Position numbers and translations under genes: made by a program. Below, piece by piece: positions 44,425 to 54,782 of a stretch of 64,000 nucleotides of DNA. The notes below the pieces were generated by a model. It was not told the origin of the DNA, did not search any database, and worked only from the letters and a program-made list of their open reading frames with translations. The first letter of the stretch is position 1. The number at the start of each line of letters is the position of its first letter. Source of the stretch: Rariloculus sp963665575 (GTDB lineage: Bacteria > Pseudomonadota > Gammaproteobacteria > Steroidobacterales > Rariloculaceae); the NCBI GenBank assembly GCA_963665575.2, contig CAXXDW010000006.1, positions 1,054,001 to 1,118,000 of the forward strand, written 5' to 3'.

Positions 44425-46629
44425 CTACAGCGCCGAGAGCTGTTCGACGTGCGCGGCGAACTCGTCCGCCGGCACGTATCCGACAAGCTTGAACGGATCG
44501 CGTTCGAGCCCCTGCCGATCGAAGAATGCGATGGTCGGCGGGCCGAAGCTGTTGAAGCGATCGAGCAGTTCCTGATCGTTGTCGTCGTTCGCCGTGACGT
44601 CGGCACGCAGCAGCACGAACGGCTCGAGCGCCGCGACGACGCCGGGGTCCGGAAACGTGTACTCCTCCATTTCCTTGCAGGACACGCACCACTCGGCCGT
44701 GAAATCGACCATGACGGGTTGCCCGGCCGCGCGCGCCTCCGCGAGCAGGCCGTCGAGCGCCGTAACCGTCTCGACGTCCTGAAAGTCGAGTTGCTCCGTC
44801 TGTGCCGGAAGGCCGTTGAGGGCCAGCAGCGCGCCACGCGGCAGCGGCCTGAGCGGATTCTCGCCGCCGAGCGTGGCGCCGATGAGCATGAGCGCGCCGT
44901 AGAGGCAGGCGAGTACGCCCAGTCCCTTGGCCAGCCGCCGGGTTGCCGCGGGTTCCTGCGGCAACGGCTCGAACGCGCCGAGGAAGACGCCCGTGAGGAA
45001 GACGAGCAGGGCCCAGAGCGTGAGTGTCACGCTGCCCGGCAGGATGCGCTCCATCATCCAGATCGCAAGGCCCAGCATCATGACCCCGAAGCCGGCCTTG
45101 ACGACGTTCATCCACGCACCCGCATGCGGCAGCAGCTTGCCCGCGGATGCGCCAACCAGCAGCAGCGGCGAGCCCATGCCGAGACTCAGCGCGAAGAGCG
45201 CTCCGGCGCCGCGTACGACATCGCCGCTTTGCCCGATCACGGCGAGCGTCGCGACGAGCGGCGGGGCGACACAGGTCGTGACGATCAGGGCCGACAACGC
45301 CCCCATGACCGCAACGCCGGCGAACGTGCCGCCCTTCTGGCGGCTCGCGAGCTTGTCAATGCGCGTCTGGATGGCGGCCGGCACCTGCAGTTCGTAAAGG
45401 CCGAACATGCCGAGCGCGAGGATCACGAAGAGCCCCGCGAAAAGCGTGATGATCCACGGTCTCTGGAAGATTGCCTGGATCTGCTCGCCGGCGAGCGCCG
45501 CGAGCGCACCGGCAGCGGTATAGGTGACCGCCATGCCCATCACGTAGCTGGAGGAAAGCGCGAAACCGCGCGCGGCCGTAACCTTTTCCTGTCCGGCGAT
45601 GATGCCCGACAGGATCGGCACCATGGGCAGCACGCACGGTGTGAACGCAAGCAGCAGGCCAAGCCCGTAGAAGGTGCCGAGCACGATGAGCCAGGAGTCG
45701 CTGAGCACGAGGGCCGCGAGCCGGTCCTGTTCGGAGACCATGATTGCGCCGCCACCCGCGGGCACCGCGAACTCGCTCGCGGCCGGCAGTACGAGAGCCA
45801 TGGTCTGTTCGCCGGGCGGGTAGCAGATGCTGTTTTCCCGACAACCCTGGAACCCGGCACGGACGGTGACCGGGATCTCGTCGGGGCTCGCGCGCGAGAA
45901 CGGGATCGTCGCTTCGACGTAGTCGTAGAAGACTTCGACGTCACCGAAGTTCTCGTCGTAGTGCGGTTCTCCTTCAGGCAGGCGTGCGTTGCCGAGGCCG
46001 AGGCCTCCGTCGACCTCGAAGCCGAGCTTGTCGCTGTAAAGATAGTAGCCCGGTGCGATTTGCCAGCCGACGACGAGTTCGTTGGCGCCGTCGAATCGGG
46101 CGTTCATGACGAAGGCTTCGTCGACCGGCAGAAGTTCGTCGTCCGCTTCGCCGAAGATCAGGCTCGTGGGACCGCCCTGGGCGGGCGTCCCCGGCGGCAG
46201 CTCGACGAGGCTCGTCCAGCGCTGCGGCGGATAGCACAAGCCGATGTCGGCGCAGCCCTGCAGTCTGAGTTCGAGTTCCAGTTGCCGTACCGAACCGCTT
46301 CGGGTGTACGGCACGGCAATGTCGAACTCGCCGCGATAGATCTCCTGTACGCCGAAGAACTCGTCTTCGTAGATAGCGCCCGGCGGAAACTCGGCGGAGC
46401 CGAAGCTCACGACGCTCGTGGCGCTCTCGAAACCGAACCGTTCCCGATACAGGTAGTACCCGTCGGGGACGTCGAAGCTCAGCAACACGCGATCCGCGTC
46501 GGCCTGCACGCTGTAGGGGAACGCGTCGCGCGGGTGCAGGACCTCCTGATCCTGGGCAGCAACGGCCAAGGGCATGGCGCCGGCGATTATGGCAATCAGA
46601 AGCGCGAACGGCGATATGCGCGGCTGCAT
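44425..46629 (-). CDS. dsbD: Thiol:disulfide interchange protein DsbD with duplicated N-terminal domain
   Basis: DsbD moves electrons from cytoplasmic thioredoxin to periplasmic partners. From ATG 46629 the protein has 734 residues, longer than the approximately 565 of E. coli. The excess comes from two tandem DsbD-alpha domains, each with its redox pair: QGCADIGLCYPP and QGCRENSICYPP. The membrane core has FTPCVLPMVPILSGIIAG and TTCVAPPLVATLAVIG with the two essential cysteines. The C-terminal thioredoxin domain carries FTAEWCVSCKEME. The signal peptide ends near AVAAQ. It is flanked by cutA upstream and tlpA downstream in one apparent operon. Confidence 0.96.
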   Translation of the reverse strand: MQPRISPFALLIAIIAGAMPLAVAAQDQEVLHPRDAFPYSVQADADRVLLSFDVPDGYYLYRERFGFESATSVVSFGSAEFPPGAIYEDEFFGVQEIYRGEFDIAVPYTRSGSVRQLELELRLQGCADIGLCYPPQRWTSLVELPPGTPAQGGPTSLIFGEADDELLPVDEAFVMNARFDGANELVVGWQIAPGYYLYSDKLGFEVDGGLGLGNARLPEGEPHYDENFGDVEVFYDYVEATIPFSRASPDEIPVTVRAGFQGCRENSICYPPGEQTMALVLPAASEFAVPAGGGAIMVSEQDRLAALVLSDSWLIVLGTFYGLGLLLAFTPCVLPMVPILSGIIAGQEKVTAARGFALSSSYVMGMAVTYTAAGALAALAGEQIQAIFQRPWIITLFAGLFVILALGMFGLYELQVPAAIQTRIDKLASRQKGGTFAGVAVMGALSALIVTTCVAPPLVATLAVIGQSGDVVRGAGALFALSLGMGSPLLLVGASAGKLLPHAGAWMNVVKAGFGVMMLGLAIWMMERILPGSVTLTLWALLVFLTGVFLGAFEPLPQEPAATRRLAKGLGVLACLYGALMLIGATLGGENPLRPLPRGALLALNGLPAQTEQLDFQDVETVTALDGLLAEARAAGQPVMVDFTAEWCVSCKEMEEYTFPDPGVVAALEPFVLLRADVTANDDNDQELLDRFNSFGPPTIAFFDRQGLERDPFKLVGYVPADEFAAHVEQLSAL

Positions 46630-46639
46630 GGCTTGTTCC

Positions 46640-46963
46640 TCAGTCGCGAACGGCCGAGCCGAGCCAGTCCAGGTAGTCGCTGGAACCCGCCTGGATCCTG
46701 ACCGCCACGACCTCGGGCAGGTCATAAGCGGAGAGGGTCTTGATCCGTTGCTCGATGGCGTCGAGGCGTTCTTCCGTCGTCTTGATCAGCAACAGGAACT
46801 CCTTGCCGCGCTCGACCCTGCCGGCCCAGCGGTAGGTGGACGATACGCTGTCAACGGTATTGACGCATGCGGCGAGCCGGCTCGAGACGAGCGCGTCGGC
46901 GAGTTCCTGCGCCTGGCTCGAGCTTTCGCAGGTTGTCAGCACCAATAGCGGCTCGGAACTCAC
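46640..46963 (-). CDS. cutA: Divalent-cation tolerance protein CutA
   Basis: CutA is a small trimeric protein linked to metal tolerance, of unclear biochemical role. The 107-residue form from GTG 46963 has VLTTCESSSQAQELADALV, LAACVNTVDSVSSTYRW and EFLLLIKTTEERLDAIEQR, matching the family. The longer frame to 47026 overlaps the groES promoter side and lacks resemblance. The dsbD start follows 10 bases downstream. Confidence 0.94.
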   Translation of the reverse strand: MSSEPLLVLTTCESSSQAQELADALVSSRLAACVNTVDSVSSTYRWAGRVERGKEFLLLIKTTEERLDAIEQRIKTLSAYDLPEVVAVRIQAGSSDYLDWLGSAVRD

Positions 46964-47140
46964 GTTGCCAGGCACCCTCGGTGAACCCAAACCGATAGCA
47001 TACCGCCCGCATGCCGCCGGTGTCATGATTGGCTGGCCGACGGCCCGCGGTGAAAGCCTCGCCTCATGCGGCGCAAGACCTCATTGCCGAAGACGGCTGA
47101 TCGGCGCCGACTCCCGATCTTGCCACGGGCTCGCACCCCC

Positions 47141-47168
47141 TTGAAATCCTCAACGCCGGCCCTATCAT
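47141..47168 (+). promoter_or_regulatory. Sigma-70 promoter of groESL
   Basis: TTGAAA (47141-47146), a 16-base spacer and TATCAT (47163-47168) form a good vegetative promoter. The CIRCE operator begins at the last base of the -10, so a bound HrcA would cover the start site near 47175. Confidence 0.75.
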
Positions 47169-47194
47169 TAGCACTCGCTTCGGCCGAGTGCTAG
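47168..47194 (+). promoter_or_regulatory. CIRCE element (HrcA operator)
   Basis: TTAGCACTC, a nine-base spacer and GAGTGCTAG match the CIRCE consensus TTAGCACTC-N9-GAGTGCTAA with one final mismatch. HrcA binds this site and represses groESL until heat shock. Confidence 0.95.
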
Positions 47195-47258
47195 CAATTA
47201 TTCGGCCTGAAAGTGATCGTACTAGTTAAATCAAAGGTTTGGAAAGGGAGCCCCATCC

Positions 47259-47549
47259 ATGAACATTCGTCCCTTGCATGATCGCGTCGTGATCCGGCGC
47301 ACCGAGGAAGAGCGAACGTCCCCAGGCGGCATCGTGATTCCCGACACGGCGGCCGAAAAACCCATTCGCGGCGAAGTTGTTGCCGTCGGCAACGGCAAGA
47401 TTCTCGACAGCGGTGAGATTCGCGCGCTCGACCTGAAGGTCGGCGACCAGGTGCTTTTCGGCAAGTACTCGGGAACCGAGGTCAAGGTCGAAGGCGAGGA
47501 TCTGCTCGTCATGCGCGAGGATGACGTCATGGCCGTGATCGAAGGCTGA
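47259..47549 (+). CDS. groES: Co-chaperonin GroES
   Basis: The 96-residue co-chaperonin caps GroEL during protein folding. It shows MNIRPLHDRVVIRRTEEERT, the mobile loop with TSPGGIVIPDTAAEKP and VGDQVLFGKYSGTEV. The strong GGAAAGGGAG ribosome binding site and the CIRCE-controlled promoter precede it. groEL follows after 50 bases. Confidence 0.99.
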   Translation: MNIRPLHDRVVIRRTEEERTSPGGIVIPDTAAEKPIRGEVVAVGNGKILDSGEIRALDLKVGDQVLFGKYSGTEVKVEGEDLLVMREDDVMAVIEG

Positions 47550-47599
47550 GCGTCACCCGCATCCAGAGAATTTCAATCTAATCGTATGGAGACAGATTA

Positions 47600-49234
<1,635 letters not shown>

Positions 49235-49260
49235 AGTCGTCCGATCGCATCGACCCAGGA

Positions 49261-49288
49261 AAGCCCCGCCTTGTGCGGGGCTTTTTTT
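49261..49288 (+). terminator. Rho-independent terminator after groEL
   Basis: AAGCCCCGC-CTTGT-GCGGGGCTT is a nine-pair stem followed by a run of T bases. It closes the groESL operon. Confidence 0.95.
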
Positions 49289-49356
49289 GCGTCGGCCGCG
49301 CGCCCGCGTTTATCGTTACGGTTCGTTCCTGCGCTCGATGTGGACCCCCTCCTGCC

Positions 49357-52188
49357 GTGAAGTTGCCGCCGCCCCCGGGATTGCCTCCCGCTCTCGAGCA
49401 CCGCTATCGCTTTGTCGAGGAACGCCTCGCGGAACTGGATTTCGCGCCGGGCGCCAGGGTCGCGGCGACCGCCGGCCGCGTCGCCGTCGTCAGCGACTTC
49501 GTGTTCGGCGTCCTTGTCAGGCACCCGGCAGAACTCCTCGCAAGGCTCGAAGACGACGCAGCTCTTGCACACGATGCCTTGCGTGCCACGGTCGACATCG
49601 AGGGTTTGCCGGAGCCCGACGCGATGGCCGTGCTCAGGCGCCGCCGCAACGTCGAACTGGCGCGGCTCGCCTGGCGTGACATCGCCGGCTGGGCGAGCTT
49701 CGAGGAATGCGTCCGGGATCTGTCGACGCTCGCTGACGCGATGGTCGACACGGCCGTGCGCCATGCGGCGAAGGCTCTCGAACCGCGCTACGGCCGGGCC
49801 GTGGATGGCGACGGGCAGCCCGGCGAACTGCTCGTGCTCGGCATGGGCAAGCTCGGCGGCAACGAACTGAACTTTTCCTCGGATATCGATCTCGTGTTCC
49901 TGTATCCGGACGGGCTCAGGCTCACCGGACCGAGGAACAGCGAAGTCGAGGAGTACTTCCGGCGGATCGTCCAGACGCTGATCCGGCTGCTCGACCAGGT
50001 CACCGCGGACGGTTTCGTGTTTCGGGTCGACACCCGGCTTCGGCCTTTCGGGTCGAGCGGCCCGCTCGTCGTCAGCGTGCCGGCGCTCGAGTCCTATCTC
50101 GCGCGGCACGGCCGTGACTGGGAACGTTACGCCTACGTCAAGGCGCGGCTCATCACGGGCGGCGACCGCGGTTCGGAGTTGTTCGACGAAATCCTGTCGC
50201 CGTTCGTGTACCGGCGCTATATCGATTTCGGGGTGATCGAGGCGCTCAGGGAGATGAAGAGCGCCTTTCGCGCGCGCGTCGAGCGCAAGGACATCGCGCA
50301 CAACATCAAGCTCGGCCCGGGCGGTATCCGGGAGATCGAGTTCATCGCCCAGACCATTCAGATCCTGCGCGGTGGCCCGGAACCCCTGCTCAGAGCGCGG
50401 TCCCTGCTCACCGTCCTGCCGCTGCTTGCCAGCCACGCCGGCTACGAGGAGGCGACCACGCAATCGCTCGCCGAGGATTACCGGTTCCTGCGCACGGTGG
50501 AGAATCGGCTGCAGGCCATGGATGACCGCCAGACCCAGGAGTTGCCGTTGGACCCCGAGCAGCGCGAACGCCTGGCGTATGCACTCGGCGAGCCGGGCTG
50601 GCCCGATCTGGCAGAACGCGTCCAACGGCACCGCGAGCACGTTCAGGCAGAATTCGATCGGCTGACCTGGACCACGGACACCGAGGCCGCGGAAGCCGCG
50701 GGTACCGCGGCGATCAAGGCCGCGTGGGAAGCGGGCACGCTCGCCGATGCGCTTGAGCACACGCCGCTCGGCGCCGATCCGGCGTTACTCAAACTGCTCG
50801 ACGAATTCCGCACGAGCGGGCTGTATCGCCGCATGGATGAGCCCGGCAGGCAGCGTCTCGCCGATGTCATTGCGGATCTCGTGCCGAGGCTCGACGCGGA
50901 CCCCCATCCCACGCGAACGCTGGGCAGGCTGTTGCCCATCCTGCGCTCGGTCTGCCGACGCAGCGCCTATCTGGCGCTGCTCAGGGAGAATCCCGCTGCG
51001 CTCGGGCAACTGCTGAATCTCGCGAGCTCGAGCGCGCTGCTGAGCCGGCAGATCGCCGAATACCCCTTGCTGCTTGACGAGTTGCTCGATGCGAGAATGT
51101 TCGAGTCGCCGCCGACGCGCCTGGAACTGGTCGGGCTCATGGCCGAACAGGTCCGCCGGGTCGACACCGAGGACATCGAAGCCGCGCTTGAAGCCATGCG
51201 CCAGTTCCAACGAGCTGCGATGTTCCGGATTGCGGTCGCCGACCGCTTCGGGCATCTGCCGCTCATGAAGGTCAGCGACCGGCTCACCGATACCGCGGAA
51301 ATCCTGCTCGACTTTGCGCTTGACACGGTCTGGCGCGAACTCGTGGCGCGGCACGGCGTGCCGATGCACGGGGAACCGCCGCGCGCCTCGGGTTTGAGCA
51401 TCGTGGGTTACGGCAAGCTCGGCGGCCTCGAACTCGGCTACGGCTCGGACCTCGATCTGGTGTTCATTCACGATTGCAGCGGGCCGAACCAGGAAACGAA
51501 CGGGCCGAAACCGCTCGACAATTCAAGATTTTTCGCGAGGCTCGTGCAACGTCTCGTGCATATTCTGTCGGTGCAGACAGGTACGGGACGCTTGTACGAG
51601 ATCGATACGCGCTTGCGGCCCGACGGCGGCGCGGGGCTGCTGGTGACGAGTCTCGACAGTTTCCACCGCTACCAGAGGAAGCATGCCTGGATCTGGGAAC
51701 ACCAGGCGCTGCTGCGCAGCCGCGCAGTCGCGGGTTCCGCTGCAGTGAGCGAGGCCTTCGAGCGCGAGCGCCTCGACGTGCTCGTCAACCACGTCGACCG
51801 CGAGCGCCTGAAGTCGGAGGTCGAAGCGATGCGCAAGCGCATGCGCAAGGAGCTTTCCCGCAGCGACGGCGATTCCTTCGATCTGAAGCAGGATGCCGGA
51901 GGGCTTGCCGACATCGAGTTTCTCGTCGACTACTGGGTGCTTGCGAATTCGCGCGAGCACCCTGAACTCGTGGAGTTTCCCGACAACGTCCGCCAGCTCG
52001 AAGCGCTCGATCGGACCGGGCTTGTGGATCCCGGTCGTTGCGAGGCGCTCACCGAGGGCTATCTCGCGCTCAGGCAGCGCACCCACGAGCTTGCGCTCGA
52101 TGATGCGGGGAGAGTCGTTCCGGCAACGGAGTTTCGCGAATTGCGCGACTGGATCATATCGATCTGGAATGAGGTCTTCGCGGGCTGA
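49357..52188 (+). CDS. glnE: Bifunctional glutamine-synthetase adenylyltransferase/deadenylase
   Basis: GlnE adds and removes AMP on glutamine synthetase in response to nitrogen, acting with PII. From GTG 49357 the protein has 943 residues, near the family's usual 945. Both nucleotidyltransferase domains are intact: the first has GMGKLGGNELNFSSDIDLVF, and the second GYGKLGGLELGYGSDLDLVF with a central helical domain between them. The open frame begins inside the groEL terminator, so upstream codons are not translated. It probably has its own promoter between 49289 and 49356. Confidence 0.97.
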   Translation: MKLPPPPGLPPALEHRYRFVEERLAELDFAPGARVAATAGRVAVVSDFVFGVLVRHPAELLARLEDDAALAHDALRATVDIEGLPEPDAMAVLRRRRNVELARLAWRDIAGWASFEECVRDLSTLADAMVDTAVRHAAKALEPRYGRAVDGDGQPGELLVLGMGKLGGNELNFSSDIDLVFLYPDGLRLTGPRNSEVEEYFRRIVQTLIRLLDQVTADGFVFRVDTRLRPFGSSGPLVVSVPALESYLARHGRDWERYAYVKARLITGGDRGSELFDEILSPFVYRRYIDFGVIEALREMKSAFRARVERKDIAHNIKLGPGGIREIEFIAQTIQILRGGPEPLLRARSLLTVLPLLASHAGYEEATTQSLAEDYRFLRTVENRLQAMDDRQTQELPLDPEQRERLAYALGEPGWPDLAERVQRHREHVQAEFDRLTWTTDTEAAEAAGTAAIKAAWEAGTLADALEHTPLGADPALLKLLDEFRTSGLYRRMDEPGRQRLADVIADLVPRLDADPHPTRTLGRLLPILRSVCRRSAYLALLRENPAALGQLLNLASSSALLSRQIAEYPLLLDELLDARMFESPPTRLELVGLMAEQVRRVDTEDIEAALEAMRQFQRAAMFRIAVADRFGHLPLMKVSDRLTDTAEILLDFALDTVWRELVARHGVPMHGEPPRASGLSIVGYGKLGGLELGYGSDLDLVFIHDCSGPNQETNGPKPLDNSRFFARLVQRLVHILSVQTGTGRLYEIDTRLRPDGGAGLLVTSLDSFHRYQRKHAWIWEHQALLRSRAVAGSAAVSEAFERERLDVLVNHVDRERLKSEVEAMRKRMRKELSRSDGDSFDLKQDAGGLADIEFLVDYWVLANSREHPELVEFPDNVRQLEALDRTGLVDPGRCEALTEGYLALRQRTHELALDDAGRVVPATEFRELRDWIISIWNEVFAG

Positions 52189-52263
52189 TTACGCTTGCGG
52201 CTCTCTCTATAATGAGCGCCGGCCGGTCCGGCTCCGGATCGCGCCAAATGGAGACCAAAGGCT

Positions 52264-52485
52264 GTGCGCGAACGTCCAGGAACAGCGCGGGAGAATCTCG
52301 ATTCGCCGAACGCCGAGCGCGTCTATCGCGTGACGCGCGCCGATCTGCCGCTGCATTGCCCGATGCCCGAAATGTACCTGTGGAATTCGCACCCGAAGGT
52401 CTATCTGCCCATCGAGGCCAGCGGCGAGGCCAAGTGCCCCTACTGCAGCGCGAGCTTCGAGTTGGTTGCCGAAGACGACGAGTAA
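52264..52485 (+). CDS. Zinc-finger (CHCC) small protein
   Basis: The 73-residue product contains LHCPMPEMYLWNSHPKVYLP and AKCPYCSASFEL, the Cys-His-Cys-Cys zinc motif of the NDUFS6-like family of small proteins. In this group the gene often lies near heptose/LPS genes and glnE, as here. Function is unknown. GTG 52264 is the likely start. Confidence 0.85.
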   Translation: MRERPGTARENLDSPNAERVYRVTRADLPLHCPMPEMYLWNSHPKVYLPIEASGEAKCPYCSASFELVAEDDE

Positions 52486-52722
52486 TGTGTTCGCTCGTGC
52501 GGCGTTCGCCAGCCGAACCGTGCTTTGCCACGTCAGGCTCGCTCGCGGTTTTCGCGGCGGCGAACACCACACGGAGCTGCTGATTCGCGAGTTGTCGGCC
52601 CGTCTTCCGCGTCACCGCCGTTCGGGCCGGTTTCTCCTCGGACACGCCGGTGTCATGGCCGAGAGTTCCCTCGAACTCTACAATGAAGTCGACGCGTGGC
52701 AGTGGCGGCAGGGCAGGGTTCA

Positions 52723-53670
52723 GTGATCGTCGTTACCGGGGGCGCAGGTTTCATCGGCTGCAACTTGATACGCGGTCTCAACCGCCGCGGCATCGACGAT
52801 GTCGTTTGCGTCGACGATCTCACGGACGGCCACAAATTCGCCAATCTCGTCGATTGCCGAATCAGCGACTACCAGGACAAGGACGAATTCGCCGAACGCC
52901 TGCGCCGCGGCCTGGCGACGCGTCCCGACGCCGTGTTCCATCAGGGCGCCTGCTCGGTGACGACGGAGTGGGACGGGCGCTTCATGATGGAGACGAACTA
53001 CCGCTACTCCGTCGATCTCCTCGAGTATTGCCTCGCCGAGCGCGTGCCGCTGATCTACGCCTCCTCCGCCGCGGTCTACGGTACGAGCGGCGAGTTCGCC
53101 GAGGACAACGCCGCCGCGGAGCGTCCGGTTAACGTCTACGGCTATTCGAAGCTGCTGTTCGACCGCTACGTTCGCCAGCGATTGGCGGGGGCGGGATCGC
53201 AGGTCGCAGGACTGCGCTACTTCAACGTCTACGGTCCGGGCGAGGCGCACAAGGGCCCGATGGCGAGCGTGGCGCAGCACTGGGACCGGCAGCTTGCGCA
53301 GACCGGCGAACTTCGCCTGTTCAAGGGCAGCGGCGGCTACGAGGCGGGCGAGCAGCGCAGGGATTTCGTCCACGTCGACGACGTCGTCAAGGTCAACCTC
53401 TGGCTGCTCGATCACCCGGAAGTCAGCGGCGTCTTCAATGTGGGGACAGGACGCAGCGCGAGCTTCAACGACGTGGCCCGGGCCGTGGTCGCGTGGCACG
53501 GCAGCGGGTCCATCCGCTACATCGCGTTTCCGGAGGAGCTTCAGTCCGCCTATCAGAGCTTTACCGAGGCTGATATCGGCGCGCTGCGCTCGGTCGGTTA
53601 CAAGGAACCCTTCCTTGACGTCGAAACCGGGGTCGCCGCGTATCTGGACGCGATCCACGGCGGGTCGTGA
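52723..53670 (+). CDS. hldD: ADP-glyceromanno-heptose 6-epimerase
   Basis: HldD epimerises ADP-D-glycero-heptose to the L-glycero form for the LPS inner core. The 315-residue SDR enzyme from GTG 52723 shows the Rossmann motif VTGGAGFIGCNLI, catalytic Ser-Tyr-Lys in YASSAAVYG and NVYGYSKLLFD, and RRDFVHVDDVVKVN. The upstream frame from 52696 adds a non-conserved nine-residue N-terminus. waaF overlaps its stop. Confidence 0.96.
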   Translation: MIVVTGGAGFIGCNLIRGLNRRGIDDVVCVDDLTDGHKFANLVDCRISDYQDKDEFAERLRRGLATRPDAVFHQGACSVTTEWDGRFMMETNYRYSVDLLEYCLAERVPLIYASSAAVYGTSGEFAEDNAAAERPVNVYGYSKLLFDRYVRQRLAGAGSQVAGLRYFNVYGPGEAHKGPMASVAQHWDRQLAQTGELRLFKGSGGYEAGEQRRDFVHVDDVVKVNLWLLDHPEVSGVFNVGTGRSASFNDVARAVVAWHGSGSIRYIAFPEELQSAYQSFTEADIGALRSVGYKEPFLDVETGVAAYLDAIHGGS

Positions 53671-54782
53671 GCGCGGCAAGCAAGCTGCTGGTCGTCGGCC
53701 CCGCCTGGGTCGGCGACATGGTCATGGCACAGTCGCTCTACCGGGATCTGGCGGCGCGCCGCCCGGACGTCGAGATTCATGTGCTTGCTCCAGGCTGGTC
53801 GCTGCCGCTGGTCGAACGCATGCCGGAGGTGGCTCGCGCCATCGAGATCGATGTCGCGCATGGCGAACTCGGGTTTGCCAAGCGGCGCGCGCTTGGCCTG
53901 TGCCTGCGCGCGGAGCGCTACGACGAGGCGATCGTGCTGCCGCGATCGCTCAAGGCGGCACTCGTGCCGTACTTTGCCCGTGTACCCGTACGCACGGGAT
54001 TCCGCGGCGAATGGCGGTTCGGGCTCATCAACGACATGCGGAAACTCGATCCTGACCGGCTCCACGCGACGGTTTTACGGTATGTCGCGCTCGGTTCGCC
54101 GGATACGGGCGAGCGGCCGCGCGCGCTGCCGCCGAAGCTCGCCGTCGACGCCAGGAACCGGCGTGCGCTTGCAGAGCGTCTCGAGCTTGTCTCGGACCGG
54201 CCCGTCGTCGCGCTCTTGCCCGGCGCTGAATACGGTCCCGCCAAGCGCTGGCCGATCGAAAACTTTGGCGCATTGGCGCAACGGTTTGCCCAGGCTGGAG
54301 CGGCGGTCTGGGTGCTGGGTTCCGCGGCCGAAAAGCCGCTCGGCGAGCAGATCGGGGAGCTGGCGCCGGATCCGAACGTGCACAATCTCTGCGGCGCGAC
54401 GACGCTCGTGGATGCGGTCGATCTGCTCGGCGCCGCCGTGGCCGCCGTCAGCAACGATTCCGGGCTCATGCACATCGCCGCAGCGGTTGGCGCGCACGTG
54501 GTCGCGATCTACGGGTCGACGTCGCCCGATTTCACGCCGCCGCTGACCGATGCGAAGACCGTCTGCTACCTGAACCTCGAATGCAGTCCGTGCTTCGAGC
54601 GGCAGTGTCCGCTCAAGCATTTGAACTGCCTGCGGGGGATCGCGGTCGACGCGGTTTTCGAGGCGGCGATGAACGCCGTCGCGGCCGACGGCGGCGATCT
54701 CGGCCCGGGTCAGTCGCGCGTTGCGGCCGGCGGCGACGGCGATTCCGGCGGAGGTCAGTCACGCGTTGCGGCCGATGGTTGA
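53667..54782 (+). CDS. waaF: ADP-heptose--LPS heptosyltransferase II
   Basis: WaaF adds the second heptose to the LPS inner core. The GT-B enzyme of family 9 (371 residues) has LLVVGPAWVGDMVMAQSLYR, ALLPGAEYGPAKRWP, the AVSNDSGLMHIAAAVG donor site and the C-terminal ECSPCFERQCPLKHLNC cysteines. It starts at GTG 53667, overlapping the hldD stop by four bases. The last about 30 residues are a repeat expansion (two units containing GQSRVAA, DNA 54681-54767) not expected in the family. The C-terminus overlaps kdkA. Confidence 0.94.
   Translation: MSAASKLLVVGPAWVGDMVMAQSLYRDLAARRPDVEIHVLAPGWSLPLVERMPEVARAIEIDVAHGELGFAKRRALGLCLRAERYDEAIVLPRSLKAALVPYFARVPVRTGFRGEWRFGLINDMRKLDPDRLHATVLRYVALGSPDTGERPRALPPKLAVDARNRRALAERLELVSDRPVVALLPGAEYGPAKRWPIENFGALAQRFAQAGAAVWVLGSAAEKPLGEQIGELAPDPNVHNLCGATTLVDAVDLLGAAVAAVSNDSGLMHIAAAVGAHVVAIYGSTSPDFTPPLTDAKTVCYLNLECSPCFERQCPLKHLNCLRGIAVDAVFEAAMNAVAADGGDLGPGQSRVAAGGDGDSGGGQSRVAADG
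54681..54767 (+). repeat. Two-unit tandem repeat at the 3' end of waaF
   Basis: Two units of 42 and 45 bases (54681-54722 and 54723-54767) both begin GCGGCC and end GGTCAGTC(G/A)CGCGTT, encoding two copies of a Gly/Ala/Asp-rich segment ending GQSRV. Lengths are multiples of three. Confidence 0.85.

Noticed and set aside
44449..46701. 750-codon plus-strand frame across dsbD
   Set aside because: Antisense shadow of dsbD, rich in Arg and Glu with no domain.
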